A model generated the notes under the pieces. It searched no databases and was not told the DNA's origin. It was given only the letters and a program-made list of their open reading frames with translations. Source: Acinetobacter piscicola (GTDB taxonomy: Bacteria; Pseudomonadota; Gammaproteobacteria; Pseudomonadales; Moraxellaceae). Taken from it: a DNA stretch of 64,000 nucleotides. Both the position numbers and the translations under genes were made by a program. Numbering within the stretch: the first letter of the stretch is position 1; each line of letters opens with the position of its first letter. The DNA lies in assembly GCF_002233755.1 (NCBI RefSeq), contig NZ_NIFO01000022.1, positions 18,683 to 82,682 on the forward strand. The letters run 5' to 3'. Positions 29,146 to 38,360 of this stretch are shown here, piece after piece.

Positions 29146-30075
29146 TTAGTGTGCTTGTTCCGTTAGGGTTTGCTCAAGAATAGCAACACATAATTCATCA
29201 AAGCTATAACCCACTGCTTTCGCCGCTTTTGGTACGAGGGAATGGCTGGTCATACCTGGAACAGTATTCACTTCCAATAACCAAAAATGACCTTGCTCAT
29301 CAAGCATTGCGTCGATACGGCCCCAACCACTTGCACCTACAGCCTGAAAAGCGCGTAAACACAATTCTTGTAGACGTTTTTCTTCAGACTCACTCAAACC
29401 ACATGGAATACCATATTCCACATCATTGCGAGTGTATTTCGCTTCATAATCATAGAAAGCAACGTCTGCTGGTGGTTGTAAACGAATCACTGGCAAAGGC
29501 AAACCATTCAAGAATGAAATCGTATATTCACGACCTGTAATCCATTTTTCAGCCATAACCACTGCATCATGCACAGTCGCTTTATCAATAGCCGCAGCAA
29601 GATCTTCAGCTTTTTCAACCTTACTCATACCAACACTTGAGCCTTCATGCACAGGTTTGATAATTAAAGGTAAACCAAGACTGTCGATGACTTCTTTTAA
29701 ATCTGAATCTTTGTTGATAATACGATACGGCGCTGTTGGTAAATCAGAACCTTGCCAAATTTGCTTGGTTTTAACTTTGTCCATACCAATGGCAGAACCC
29801 TGCACACCTGTACCTGTATAAGGTACATTCATCCATTCCAATGCACCTTGGATTTGACCATCTTCACCACCACGGCCATGCAAAACAATAAATGCACGAT
29901 CATAGTTTACAAGTTCTGTCACACTACGCTCTTTCGGATCGAAGCCTTCCGCATTCACACCCGAACGTAATAATGCTTCTAGTACAGCTTTACCACTATC
30001 TAATGACACCTCACGCTCAGCAGATTTACCACCAAGCAATACCGCTACCTTGCCGAATTTAGAAGCATTTGACAC
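29146..30075 (-). CDS. ddl: D-alanine--D-alanine ligase
   Basis: Makes the D-Ala-D-Ala dipeptide for peptidoglycan; ATP-grasp enzyme. The 309 residues match DdlB (306 in E. coli). Motifs are VAVLLGGKSAEREVSLDSG, HGRGGEDGQIQGALEW, YTGTGVQGSAIGMDK, IKPVHEGSSVGMSKV and LLEVNTVPGMTSHSLVPK. Start is GTG at 30073-30075 with AAGGA upstream. Placed between murC and ftsQ as in the classical cluster. Confidence 0.97.
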   Translation of the reverse strand: MSNASKFGKVAVLLGGKSAEREVSLDSGKAVLEALLRSGVNAEGFDPKERSVTELVNYDRAFIVLHGRGGEDGQIQGALEWMNVPYTGTGVQGSAIGMDKVKTKQIWQGSDLPTAPYRIINKDSDLKEVIDSLGLPLIIKPVHEGSSVGMSKVEKAEDLAAAIDKATVHDAVVMAEKWITGREYTISFLNGLPLPVIRLQPPADVAFYDYEAKYTRNDVEYGIPCGLSESEEKRLQELCLRAFQAVGASGWGRIDAMLDEQGHFWLLEVNTVPGMTSHSLVPKAAKAVGYSFDELCVAILEQTLTEQAH

Positions 30076-30154
30076 GTTTAAATCCTTAAACTTATAAGTT
30101 AGTCAATTCAAATTACGAGATTAAGCACATGATTTATGCGCTCAACCGAATTCA

Positions 30155-31603
30155 TTATTTTAAATAAAGTTGGTTCTGCGCCAATTCTAGCGAAATTGCT
30201 CCAACGTTACCCGCACCTTGTGTTAATAACAAGTCATTCGCTTGTAACACTTTTTGTATCGCATGCTGTAAATTACCTTCTACAGGATCAATCAAAATAG
30301 GCTCAACTTCTCCGCGTAAGCGAATACTGCGTGCCAATGAACGGCTATCTGCACCAACAATCGGTTTCTCACCTGCAGAATAAACCTCTAGCAATAACAA
30401 TTGATCAACTTGTGACAACACATCTACAAAATCATCAAAACAATCACGTGTACGACTATAACGATGGGGTTGGAACATCATCACTAAGCGACGATCAGGG
30501 TGGCTAGCACGTGCAGCTTTAATTGTTGCTTCAACTTCTTTTGGATGATGACCATAATCGTCCACCAACTTGACATTCCCTTCACCCAGTTCAAACTCAC
30601 CTTGAACTTGGAAACGGCGTCCAACACCACTAAAGCTTTCCAATGCACGTGCAATCGCAGCATCAGATACACCTTCGTCTGTCGCAATACCAATGGCAGC
30701 AAGTGCATTTAAAATATTATGCAAGCCTGGTAGGTTGATCGTTAAACGTAACGGCTCACGACCTTTACGCAATACGGTAAAGCCCGATTGCATACCTGTT
30801 TGGTCAATATCTATAGCACGGATATCGTTATCTTCATTAAAACCGTAAGTGACCACTGGACGACCGATACGTGGCATGATTTCTCGAATATTTGCATCAT
30901 CACCACAAACTACAGCTAGACCATAAAACGGCATTTTTTGTAAGAATTTTACAAATGTATCTTTCAAAACATCAAAACTACCGCCATAGGTATCCATATG
31001 ATCTGCATCAATATTGGTTACAATCGCAGCCATAGGCTCTAAGTATAAAAATGAAGCATCAGATTCATCTGCTTCTGCAACAATAAAACGACTCGCACCC
31101 AATGCGGCATTGACACCTGTACGGTTCAGCAACCCACCAATCACGTAAGTTGGGTCCATATTTTCTTCCGCCAACATACAAGTCACTAAACTTGTTGTGG
31201 TGGTTTTACCATGTGTTCCTGCAACTGCAATTCCATGACGGTAGCGCATGAGTTCACCGAGCATTTCCGCACGGCGTACTACTGGAATACGGTTTTCAAT
31301 GGCCGCTTTAACTTCTAAGTTTTCAGGGTCAATCGCTGTTGAAACAACTAAAACGTTTGCATCTTTAATATTTTCTGCAGTATGACCAATAAAGACTCGA
31401 ATCCCATTTTCTTCAAGTTTTGCAGTTGTTTTAGATGCTTTAATGTCTGAACCCGAAACTTTATAGCCTTGGTTTTTCAACACTTCTGCAATACCACACA
31501 TCCCTGCGCCACCAATACCCACAAAATGGATATGTTTGATACGACGCATTTCAGGAATTTTAATCAGGCTTTTTGCTTTATCAGCTGGGCTTGTTGGAGA
31601 CAT
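30155..31603 (-). CDS. murC: UDP-N-acetylmuramate--L-alanine ligase
   Basis: Adds L-Ala to UDP-MurNAc, starting the peptidoglycan stem peptide. The protein has [17 protein letters not shown] (UDP binding), the ATP P-loop [14 protein letters not shown] (about residue 125), [16 protein letters not shown] and the C-terminal domain with [16 protein letters not shown] and [14 protein letters not shown]. The frame opens with TTG two codons earlier, but the ATG at 31601-31603 with GAG spaced 6 nt upstream is preferred (482 residues). It starts 14 nt after the murG stop codon. Confidence 0.97.
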   Translation of the reverse strand: MSPTSPADKAKSLIKIPEMRRIKHIHFVGIGGAGMCGIAEVLKNQGYKVSGSDIKASKTTAKLEENGIRVFIGHTAENIKDANVLVVSTAIDPENLEVKAAIENRIPVVRRAEMLGELMRYRHGIAVAGTHGKTTTTSLVTCMLAEENMDPTYVIGGLLNRTGVNAALGASRFIVAEADESDASFLYLEPMAAIVTNIDADHMDTYGGSFDVLKDTFVKFLQKMPFYGLAVVCGDDANIREIMPRIGRPVVTYGFNEDNDIRAIDIDQTGMQSGFTVLRKGREPLRLTINLPGLHNILNALAAIGIATDEGVSDAAIARALESFSGVGRRFQVQGEFELGEGNVKLVDDYGHHPKEVEATIKAARASHPDRRLVMMFQPHRYSRTRDCFDDFVDVLSQVDQLLLLEVYSAGEKPIVGADSRSLARSIRLRGEVEPILIDPVEGNLQHAIQKVLQANDLLLTQGAGNVGAISLELAQNQLYLK

Positions 31604-31616
31604 AATCAACTCTAAC

Positions 31617-32714
31617 TTACAAATCTTGAATTAAACCAACCACACGCGCTGTTGCGTCTGGTTGAGCTTGTTGACGAGCTTTTACCGCCATTTCCATCAG
31701 TAATTGACGATTCATCAACGGAATGAGTAAATCCTTTAACGACTCTGGCGTCATGCTACTTTGCGGGCAAATTTTTGCAGCACCAGTTTTCTCTAAAAAT
31801 TTTGCATTGGCAGTCTGGTGATCATCCACTGCACTTGGCAAGGGAACAAAAACCGCAGCTACACCTGCTGTTGCCACTTCAGTGACGGTTAACGCACCTG
31901 CACGGCAAATAATTAAATCTGCATTGCTATAAGCTTGTGCCATATTTTCAATAAATGGCTGCACTTCAACTTGTAAGGTTTCAGGTGCATCGGCATACAA
32001 AGCTTGGGTTGTTTCTTGTTTGTTTTGCCCACACTGATGAAATACTTTCAATGGTACATTGAGCTGTTTTAAAGCTTGTGGCACACACTCATTCAGCGCT
32101 TGCGCACCCAAAGAACCACCAACGATCAGTACATGTAACGGCTCACCTGCATTTTCACGCTCTTTATAGCGGAAAGATGGGTTATAAATTGCTGTGATTT
32201 CAGCACGTACTGGATTGCCCGTCGTCACAATTTTTTCACTTTTTGGAAATGTATTCGGAAAAGCTTCACACACAATTTTTGCCACACGCGCAAGTTGCGT
32301 ATTGGTAAATCCTGCTACAGCATTTTGTTCATGGATAATCACAGGAATACCCAATAAACGTGCAGCCAAACCACCCGGCCCTGCAACATAACCACCAAAA
32401 CCTGCAACGGCATCCACTTTGAGCTGTTTCATATAGCGCATCGCGCTAAGTGTCGCTTTTAAAATTTTAAATGGAGCACCTAATTTACGAATGATGCCAT
32501 TACCTCGAACACCTTGGATGTCAATTTGATAAATCGGAATATCATGTTGTTGTAATAACCGATTTTCCATGCCTGTTGGTGTCGCCAACCAAGACACTTG
32601 ACAGCCTTGTTGTTGCAATTCTTTTGCAACTGCAAGTGCAGGGAATACATGTCCACCTGTCCCTGCCGCCATCATCATGACGTGTTTTGGTGTGCTTTGC
32701 TGAGGTTTGGTCAC
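31617..32714 (-). CDS. murG: UDP-N-acetylglucosamine--N-acetylmuramyl-(pentapeptide) pyrophosphoryl-undecaprenol N-acetylglucosamine transferase
   Basis: GT28 transferase that converts lipid I to lipid II at the cytoplasmic face of the membrane. The 365 residues have the N-terminal [17 protein letters not shown] motif, the second G-loop [13 protein letters not shown], and the UDP-GlcNAc site [23 protein letters not shown] (shown in part: [11 protein letters not shown] and DDHQTANA). Start is GTG at 32712-32714. It is the first visible gene of the cluster here; murE, murF, mraY, murD and ftsW are not in the window. Confidence 0.97.
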   Translation of the reverse strand: MTKPQQSTPKHVMMMAAGTGGHVFPALAVAKELQQQGCQVSWLATPTGMENRLLQQHDIPIYQIDIQGVRGNGIIRKLGAPFKILKATLSAMRYMKQLKVDAVAGFGGYVAGPGGLAARLLGIPVIIHEQNAVAGFTNTQLARVAKIVCEAFPNTFPKSEKIVTTGNPVRAEITAIYNPSFRYKERENAGEPLHVLIVGGSLGAQALNECVPQALKQLNVPLKVFHQCGQNKQETTQALYADAPETLQVEVQPFIENMAQAYSNADLIICRAGALTVTEVATAGVAAVFVPLPSAVDDHQTANAKFLEKTGAAKICPQSSMTPESLKDLLIPLMNRQLLMEMAVKARQQAQPDATARVVGLIQDL

Positions 32715-33018
32715 GGTCTAATTCTTCAATTCAAAAATAAATGTTAACGAATATTTAAAAAACCAATTGTAATCACAAACAGCTATAGGGGAAAAGTTTA
32801 TTTACTTTTTTTCACTAAGCGCTTCATTGTTTTTTTCTACTGATTTGAGAGTTTAAACTACTTTTATCATTAATCTGCTAAAAATTGTTTAACTATTCGT
32901 TATTTTTTATATTTCTCACTTGTTTAACGCTTTGATAACAAAACAGAGCCTTTTTAAGACTCCATCTTGTTTTAGTTGAAATTTATAACTTTAAAATCAT
33001 TTAAAATGACTGTTTAAA
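32715..33018 (-). other. AT-rich intergenic region between gshB and murG
   Basis: 304 bp. On the minus strand near 32938-32975 an imperfect hairpin (GAGTCT opposite AGGCTC, flanked by AAAACA/TGTTTT) could end gshB transcription. The rest probably holds the promoter of the murG-murC-ddl-ftsQ-ftsA run. No coding potential seen. Confidence 0.4.
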
Positions 33019-33963
33019 TCAAACAGACTTTCCTGCTTCAAGGACTTCGAATAAATCATCCGCAATCGATGTCCCAAACTGAGCATCAATTTCACGGATA
33101 CAGGTCGGACTTGTCACATTAATTTCAGTCACATAATTTCCAATCACGTCCAGACCAACAAAGACCAAACCTTTCTCTTTTAAGAATGGGCCAACTTTTG
33201 CTGCAATCGCTTTATCATTCTCAGTCAATGGACGAGCTTCACCCAAACCACCAACCGCCAAATTACCACGGACTTCCCCATTTTGAGGAATACGTGCTAA
33301 GCAATAAGCTACAGCTTCACCATTAACCATCAAAATACGTTTATCACCATCCACAATTTCAGGAATATAGCGTTGCGCCATGATTGGCTGCGTACCATTT
33401 TCAGTTAAAATTTCAATGGTTGAACCGATATTTACGCCATCTTGATAAAGTCGGAAAATGCCCATTCCACCCATACCATCCAAAGGTTTCACAATCACAT
33501 CACCATGTTCTTTCAAAAACTCACGAATTAGGCTTTGTTGTGACGTGACGAGTGTTGGAACTTGTAATTCTGGAAATTGTGTTGCAAAAAGTTTTTCATT
33601 ACAGTCACGTAGGCTTTGTGGTTTGTTAATAATCCACGAGCCTTCACGTTCTGCTTGTTCTAAAATATAAGTGGTATAGACAAAATTCATATCGAAAGGT
33701 GGATCTTTACGCATCAATATGACGTCATAAGAGGCGAGTGATTCTTTGGTTTTTTCACCCAGCTCATAATAATGATTGTAATCTTCAAATACTTTTAACG
33801 GTGAAATAAGACCAAAAGCTTTGCCTTGATCGATATATAAGTCTTGTTGCAATGCATAGCCTAGCTCATGTCCACGGCGTGAAGCTGCCCAAAGCATAGC
33901 CATAGTCGAGTCTTTTTTAAGGTTTACATTTTCGATGGGATCCATCACAACAAGTACGCGCAT
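33019..33963 (-). CDS. gshB: Glutathione synthetase
   Basis: Joins gamma-glutamylcysteine and glycine with ATP to form glutathione in the cytoplasm. The 314 residues match E. coli GshB (315). Visible are the N-terminal MDPIENVNLKKDSTMAML, the ATP-grasp elements VIVKPLDGMGGMGIFR and QRYIPEIVDGDKRILM, and the C-terminal metal/ATP site VGLDVIGNYVTEINVTSPT. Its partner gshA lies about 20 kb away (54229-55806), so the pathway genes are not in one operon. Confidence 0.97.
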   Translation of the reverse strand: MRVLVVMDPIENVNLKKDSTMAMLWAASRRGHELGYALQQDLYIDQGKAFGLISPLKVFEDYNHYYELGEKTKESLASYDVILMRKDPPFDMNFVYTTYILEQAEREGSWIINKPQSLRDCNEKLFATQFPELQVPTLVTSQQSLIREFLKEHGDVIVKPLDGMGGMGIFRLYQDGVNIGSTIEILTENGTQPIMAQRYIPEIVDGDKRILMVNGEAVAYCLARIPQNGEVRGNLAVGGLGEARPLTENDKAIAAKVGPFLKEKGLVFVGLDVIGNYVTEINVTSPTCIREIDAQFGTSIADDLFEVLEAGKSV

Positions 33964-34074
33964 ATTGATGCTCTTATAAAATTTTGGATTACACGCAGTA
34001 TAGCGGAGATTCTGGTTTTCTTTTTCTAAATTTCGCTAAACTGTTCGCAATTATTGTGAAGAAGTTATAACGAT

Positions 34075-34281
34075 ATGCAACAAAAAATTATTGGCTTTCA
34101 TTTGGATGATGAACAACATTGGGTTGCTGATCTGGCCTGCGGTCATACACAACATGTCCGTCATACACCACCTTGGCAGAACCGCCCGTGGGTACTCACT
34201 GAACAAGGACGCAAAGAAAAGTTGGGCATGGTGTTGAACTGTAAGACATGTGATTGTTTTGAAGAAAGTTTAGATGATTAG
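34075..34281 (+). CDS. DUF3565 domain protein
   Basis: A 68-residue protein. Its pattern is GFHLDDEQHWVADLACGHTQHVRHTPPW early and CKTCDCFEE at the end (quoted in part: VADLACGHTQHVRH). The conserved Cys, His and C-x2-C-x-C suggest a small metal-binding fold. This is the DUF3565 family, sometimes labelled pressure-regulated protein; the role is unknown. AAGAAG precedes the ATG. It lies divergent to gshB at 111 bp, sharing the promoter region. Confidence 0.8.
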   Translation: MQQKIIGFHLDDEQHWVADLACGHTQHVRHTPPWQNRPWVLTEQGRKEKLGMVLNCKTCDCFEESLDD

Positions 34282-34519
34282 GAATAAAGTGACGTCAATA
34301 TAAAATGTGCTAAATCTTTCTAAATACGTCCAAATTACACCTAAATACAAAGCACCGTAGACTATCCAGTTTAAAAACGTTAACTACATAGCAATTTTTC
34401 TACTGTAGAATGAATATGTATTGTACTTTATCTAAACACCTAAGATTTCAATATTGTAGGTATTGGCAAAAACCATACGTCAGTTTTATAAAAAATAAAC
34501 AACCGAAGATATGTAATAC

Positions 34520-35221
34520 ATGAGTGATTTTATGCCTAATTCAAATCATCAATCCGAGATTAAAACCTATTACAATGAACTTGCTCAGAACTACGATGAC
34601 AACCGTTTTAACAATAGCTATGGACAATACTTAGACCAGCAAGAAAGAAGTTTTCTTTCTCGAATATTAAAAGATGTTCCTTCTGAAAAATGCATGGATA
34701 TCGGTTGTGGAACAGGACGCTTACTTGATTACGCATATTATGGGGTAGATTTCAGCCCTGAAATGTTGAAAATGGCTGCGCAAAAATATCCCCATAAAAT
34801 ACTTTTAGAAGGAAGTTTGACAGATATTCCGATTGAAAATGATGTCTTAGAGGTAATTTATAGTTTTCACGTCATCATGCATCAAGATATTGAAACAACA
34901 CAAAAGTTTCTCGATCAGGCACATCAAAAACTTAAATATGGTGGAAAGCTTATTTTCGATTTTCCATCTGCTAAACGCCGAAAAATCGTTAAACATCAAC
35001 AAAAAGATTGGCATGCAGCCAATCAAATGACACTGTTGGATATTGAAAAAATGATTGCTCCACAATGGAAAATTAGCACAAGTCAGGGCTTTTTATTCTT
35101 TCCAATTCATCGTATTCCCAACACTTTACGTCCCATATTTAGACATTTAGATCACTTGATTTGTCGTTCATTATTTAAAGAATATGCCTCTTACTTGGTG
35201 GTGGTTTTAGAAAAACAATAA
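34520..35221 (+). CDS. Class I SAM-dependent methyltransferase
   Basis: 233 residues with the Rossmann-fold motif I CMDIGCGTGRLLDY (about residue 57), motif II region YGVDFSPEMLKMAAQK, motif post-I with LTDIPIENDVLEVIYSFHVIMH (shown as two short blocks: LTDIPIEND, YSFHVIMH) and FDFPSAKRR. The family is Methyltransf_11-like; the substrate is not evident. It is followed 28 bp later by a VanW-family gene on the same strand, suggesting a two-gene operon. The ATG at 34520 lacks a strong Shine-Dalgarno sequence; an alternative start is Met5. Confidence 0.85.
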   Translation: MSDFMPNSNHQSEIKTYYNELAQNYDDNRFNNSYGQYLDQQERSFLSRILKDVPSEKCMDIGCGTGRLLDYAYYGVDFSPEMLKMAAQKYPHKILLEGSLTDIPIENDVLEVIYSFHVIMHQDIETTQKFLDQAHQKLKYGGKLIFDFPSAKRRKIVKHQQKDWHAANQMTLLDIEKMIAPQWKISTSQGFLFFPIHRIPNTLRPIFRHLDHLICRSLFKEYASYLVVVLEKQ

Positions 35222-35249
35222 TGTGTTCAATAAGAAAAAAGGAAAGAGT

Positions 35250-35960
35250 ATGAAACAGTATTTACCCAAATCATGGAAATTACTTTATCAATTGCTGCGT
35301 AGGTATTGTCGTGAGCATTTATTTTCTAAGCACAATTTTGCTTTAAAGCATGAACAGTCTTGGCAAACTCAATATCAAATTTCAACACAACAAGAAATTA
35401 AGGTAAATCAATATTTTGACAATAAAACGCATAACATTGATTTAACCATTCAGGCCTTACATGGCTTAGTGATTGAACCCAATCAAATCTTTTCTTTTTG
35501 GCATTTAGTCCAAGCACCTACACAAAGAAATGGATATAAAATAGGGCGTAATTTAGTTCAAGGAAAAGTCACTGAAGATATTGGCGGCGGGATCTGCCAA
35601 GTCTCTTGTTTGCTCTATATCAATGCATTAAAAACAGGTTTAAGGATCATTGAAAGACATGCTCATTCTGTTGATATTTATCAGGAACATGAGCGATTTA
35701 CACCGTTAGGCAGTGATGCTAGTGTAGTTTATGGCTATAAAGATTTACAGTTTCAAAATACTTTAGATTTTTCTATTCAAATTAAAATATTAAGGCAGAA
35801 CAATCAACTGCTTGCACTATTTGTAACAAAGCGGCCTGCACGAATCTATCTATTAGATTTTGTTATTGAGGATACTGAACATTATCGAATTGTAAATACC
35901 TATGCAGATCATAAGCATATCGCAAAAGACAAATATCAATTGCCAAATCATTTAGGATGA
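35250..35960 (+). CDS. VanW-family protein
   Basis: 236 residues from the ATG at 35250, which is preceded by GGAAAGAGT. The frame is open to 35223 with GTG, but the ATG has the better ribosome binding site. The VanW pattern is clear: NQIFSFWHLVQAPTQRNGY, then IGGGICQVSCLLYINAL (about residue 114) and an HSVDIY/HERFTPLGSDASVVYG block. VanW was named from some vancomycin-resistance clusters, but its function is unknown and most bacterial copies, like this one, are not in such clusters. Probably co-transcribed with the methyltransferase upstream. Confidence 0.85.
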   Translation: MKQYLPKSWKLLYQLLRRYCREHLFSKHNFALKHEQSWQTQYQISTQQEIKVNQYFDNKTHNIDLTIQALHGLVIEPNQIFSFWHLVQAPTQRNGYKIGRNLVQGKVTEDIGGGICQVSCLLYINALKTGLRIIERHAHSVDIYQEHERFTPLGSDASVVYGYKDLQFQNTLDFSIQIKILRQNNQLLALFVTKRPARIYLLDFVIEDTEHYRIVNTYADHKHIAKDKYQLPNHLG

Positions 35961-35968
35961 TATTGGCC

Positions 35969-36499
35969 TTACTGGTTTTTTTTCTGTTTGATATTTTCGA
36001 TGATATATCGATCCGCAATTCGCGGATCTCGTGGTAAATCGAGTCTCACTCGGCAACCTAAATCAACATCATCTTTTTCAAAAACAATAATTTCAGCATT
36101 TAATTCAATCGGGCGTCCCGTTTCAAAATCCGTTTTTTGTAGGTTTTCTCCCAATAATTCAGCATACCTTTTTTCTAAACGACCAATGGTTAAATCTTGG
36201 ATCATCACTTTAATTGAATATTGCTGATTTGCACATTCAGGCTCACGTTGTACCCGTGCCTTTTTTAAATAACCTGTTTCAGATGCTCTTAACATCAGTT
36301 CATTGATCAATTTTTTTTGCGTGTTAGCATTCATGTTTAAAACCAATTCAAATTGTTCTAAACCTTTCCATTGAAATGGATGCTGCCGAAAATACATATC
36401 CCGTTCAAATTGGTAGCGTTGCCAACGTCGTTGATCGACGTGTTTGGCAAAAAATATACCAAGAGCAATAACAGCGATAATGATCACTAAAATTAACAT
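35969..36499 (-). CDS. Uncharacterised membrane-anchored protein
   Basis: 176 residues. One N-terminal transmembrane helix (LILVIIIAVIALGIFFA, residues 2-18) is followed by a positive segment and a soluble domain of mixed alpha/beta character. No recognised motif. Charged stretches include DVDLGCRVRLDLPRDPRIAD and a Lys-rich end. The topology suggests a type II membrane protein with the domain either cytoplasmic or periplasmic; the positive charges after the helix (KHVDQRRWQR) favour the cytoplasm. It is convergent to the VanW gene and lies after pyrE, behind the pyrE terminator. Confidence 0.6.
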   Translation of the reverse strand: MLILVIIIAVIALGIFFAKHVDQRRWQRYQFERDMYFRQHPFQWKGLEQFELVLNMNANTQKKLINELMLRASETGYLKKARVQREPECANQQYSIKVMIQDLTIGRLEKRYAELLGENLQKTDFETGRPIELNAEIIVFEKDDVDLGCRVRLDLPRDPRIADRYIIENIKQKKNQ

Positions 36500-36532
36500 T
36501 GAAGATTGATATCCATTTTTAAATGAATCATA

Positions 36533-36560
36533 AAAATAAGGAGCCGATGCTCCTTATTTT
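36533..36560 (-). terminator. Terminator after pyrE
   Basis: AAAATAAGGAGC (36533-36544) and GCTCCTTATTTT (36549-36560) are exact complements around CGAT, followed on the minus strand by T residues. It lies 15 bp beyond the pyrE stop. Confidence 0.9.
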
Positions 36561-36575
36561 AGCTAATTTTAAAAC

Positions 36576-37226
36576 TTATACACCATATTTCACACGGTAA
36601 GCTTCCATTTTTGCTAAAGCTTCTGTTTCACCTTTCGATTCTAGATAATCCATTAAATCTCGCATCGTGATCAGTGCATGCACAGGAATTTCTAATTCTT
36701 TTTGCACTTCTTGAATGGCAGAAAACTGTCCTTGACCTTTTTCCTGACGATCTAAAGCCACCAATACACCGGCAATGGTTGCACCTGCATTTTTAAGAAT
36801 AGTCACCACTTCACGAATCGCAGTTCCCGCAGTAATCACATCATCAATGATCCAAACTTTTTTGCCTTCTACCGAAGCACCCACCAACACGCCGCCTTCA
36901 CCATGGTCTTTGGCTTCTTTACGGTTGAAACCCCAAGGCACACTCATACCATGCACTTGTGACAATGCTACTGCTGTTGCGGCAACAAAAGGAATGCCTT
37001 TGTAAGCTGGGCCAAAAATCACTTCAACATTGTTACATTGTGTAAGTTTATCGGCATAACCTTGAGCTAAAAGCGATAATGCTTCACCATCATTGAGTAA
37101 ACCAGCATTAAAAAAATAAGGACTCACACGACCTGATTTTAAAGTAAACTCACCAAATTTAAGCACACCTCGTGATAATGCGAGTTCGATAAAAGCTTGT
37201 GGGTTAAACTGAGCTGGTGTTGACAT
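36576..37226 (-). CDS. pyrE: Orotate phosphoribosyltransferase
   Basis: Joins orotate and PRPP to make OMP in pyrimidine synthesis. From the ATG at 37224-37226 the protein is 216 residues, the usual length, starting MSTPAQFNPQAFIEL. The PRPP-binding motif is VWIIDDVITAGTAIREV (about residue 120), with the catalytic flexible loop containing RKEAKDHGEGG. The longer open frame up to 37322 would overlap the divergent gene at 37268, and GGAG lies 6 nt before 37226, so the shorter start is preferred. It is divergent from the Crc/ExoIII-family gene, as in Pseudomonas. Confidence 0.96.
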   Translation of the reverse strand: MSTPAQFNPQAFIELALSRGVLKFGEFTLKSGRVSPYFFNAGLLNDGEALSLLAQGYADKLTQCNNVEVIFGPAYKGIPFVAATAVALSQVHGMSVPWGFNRKEAKDHGEGGVLVGASVEGKKVWIIDDVITAGTAIREVVTILKNAGATIAGVLVALDRQEKGQGQFSAIQEVQKELEIPVHALITMRDLMDYLESKGETEALAKMEAYRVKYGV

Positions 37227-37267
37227 GAGGTGCTCCAAAAATTCATACATTGAGGTTATGACTGCAC

Positions 37268-38086
37268 ATGATACCAAAGAGTAGCTATCCAAGTGATCAA
37301 AAAATTTTAAGAGTCGTATCAATCAACGTAAATGGTCTACGTTCATCGGTTACCAAAGGACTTCTTGAATGGATGGAAAAGTCAGATGCAGACGTAATCT
37401 GCATACAAGAAAGTCGCATTACCCATGAGCAATGGACAGATAAATTTAAACCCGAAGGTTGGTTTACCCATTTATTCCCTGCTGAAAAATCAGGCTATGC
37501 AGGCACGGCGATTTATAGTCGCTTACCGTTTAAATCTGTGCAAAATGGCTTAGGGTTTGAACTTGCAGACTCACAAGGTCGTTTTATTACCGCTGAGTTT
37601 GATCTAGGTTTAGACAAGCCTGTACATATTTGTTCTTTGTATTTACCTTCGGGTTCATCTGGTGATGAAGCTCAAGCACGTAAAGATCACTTTTTAGAAG
37701 AATATACAAAAATTTTAAAACAATGGCGTGATGAAGATAAATCCATCATCGTTTGTGGCGACTACAACATTGTGCATAAACGCATTGATATTAAAAACTG
37801 GTCAGGGAACCAAAAATCTTCTGGTTGTTTACCGCATGAACGCGCATGGTTAGATCATATTTATGATGATTTAGGCTATGTCGACACGTTCCGCGAAGTC
37901 CGTAAAGAAGCTGAAGTGTATTCTTGGTGGTCAAATCGTGGACAAGCACGTGCGAAAAATGTCGGTTGGCGTATTGATTACCAAGCGTGTTCACCAGATT
38001 GGAAAGCGCGTACTGTTAATGCATGGGTTTATAAAGATGAATGGTATAGTGACCATGCACCTGTGGTCATTGATTATACAATATAA
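37268..38086 (+). CDS. crc: Exonuclease III/AP-endonuclease family protein, Crc orthologue by position
   Basis: 272 residues of the Exo_endo_phos fold: VSINVNGLRSSVTKGL, CIQESRI, GTAIYSRLPFKSVQNGLG, CGDYNIVHKRIDIKNW, VGWRIDYQACS and YSDHAPVVIDY. In Pseudomonas the gene divergent from pyrE is crc, a catabolite-repression protein that works with Hfq and has lost nuclease residues. Here QES, GDYNI, RIDY and SDHAP retain the catalytic-type Glu, Asp, Asn, Asp and His. So it is either a working exonuclease III or a Crc that kept its active site. The N-terminus is about 12 residues longer than Pseudomonas Crc. The symbol follows synteny and overall similarity, not proof of role. Confidence 0.75.
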   Translation: MIPKSSYPSDQKILRVVSINVNGLRSSVTKGLLEWMEKSDADVICIQESRITHEQWTDKFKPEGWFTHLFPAEKSGYAGTAIYSRLPFKSVQNGLGFELADSQGRFITAEFDLGLDKPVHICSLYLPSGSSGDEAQARKDHFLEEYTKILKQWRDEDKSIIVCGDYNIVHKRIDIKNWSGNQKSSGCLPHERAWLDHIYDDLGYVDTFREVRKEAEVYSWWSNRGQARAKNVGWRIDYQACSPDWKARTVNAWVYKDEWYSDHAPVVIDYTI

Positions 38087-38098
38087 TTTTCTAAAAAC

Positions 38099-38134
38099 CG
38101 CACATTGAGTTTACATATGTAAACTCAATGTGCG
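38099..38134. terminator. Perfect 36-bp palindrome after the Crc/ExoIII gene
   Basis: Two 18-bp arms, 38099-38116 and 38117-38134, are exact reverse complements without a spacer, with the core GAGTTTACATATGTAAACTC. It begins 12 bp after the stop codon. The likely role is an intrinsic transcription stop or 3'-end stabiliser, though there is no T-run. It separates the gene from the regulatory RNA that follows. Confidence 0.5.
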
Positions 38135-38199
38135 TCAAATTCCTACAAAACTTGTCGTGTTATCTTATATTTTCATCATGCAAATAAGAGCATTATAGC

Positions 38200-38360
38200 T
38201 TCACGGCACAGGGACATTGTCAGGATGACAGCAAAAGGATAGGACGCCGTAGGATGAAAAGAAAATAAATATTTTATATTTGTTTTCCAAGGATGTGACA
38301 TTGGACGTTGTACTGAGACCCGCATAATCAGGATGATTTGATGCGGGCTTTCTCTTTTTT
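38200..38360 (+). ncRNA. Candidate CsrA/RsmA-sequestering regulatory RNA (copy A)
   Basis: About 160 nt between the Crc/ExoIII gene and the ArsC-like gene, with no reading frame. It has at least seven GGA triplets, mostly in AGGA/CAGGATG context (38221, 38236, 38241, 38251, 38290, 38303, 38329). Two sit in hairpin loops: TGTCA-GGA-TGACA (38218-38230) and ATCA-GGA-TGAT (38327-38337) at the tip of the terminal stem CCCGCAT/ATGCGGG, which is followed by a T-rich tail to 38360. A weak -10-like CATTATAG at 38191 suggests the start near 38203. CAGGATG matches the repeat of E. coli CsrB. An A-rich AAAAGAAAATAA stretch lies in the middle. Inferred role: titrates CsrA. Confidence 0.7.

Noticed and set aside
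35223..35249. GTG start for the VanW-family protein
   Set aside because: The ATG at 35250 has GGAAAG at a normal distance, while the GTG overlaps the end of the previous gene's stop region and lacks one.
37227..37322. 32-codon N-terminal extension of PyrE
   Set aside because: Would overlap the divergent gene at 37268, and a good GGAG precedes the shorter start.
38200..38360. Reading copy A as a CrcZ-type RNA only
   Set aside because: It has one AAAAGAAAATAA segment rather than several CA-type motifs, whereas GGA loop motifs are numerous. Kept as an alternative only.
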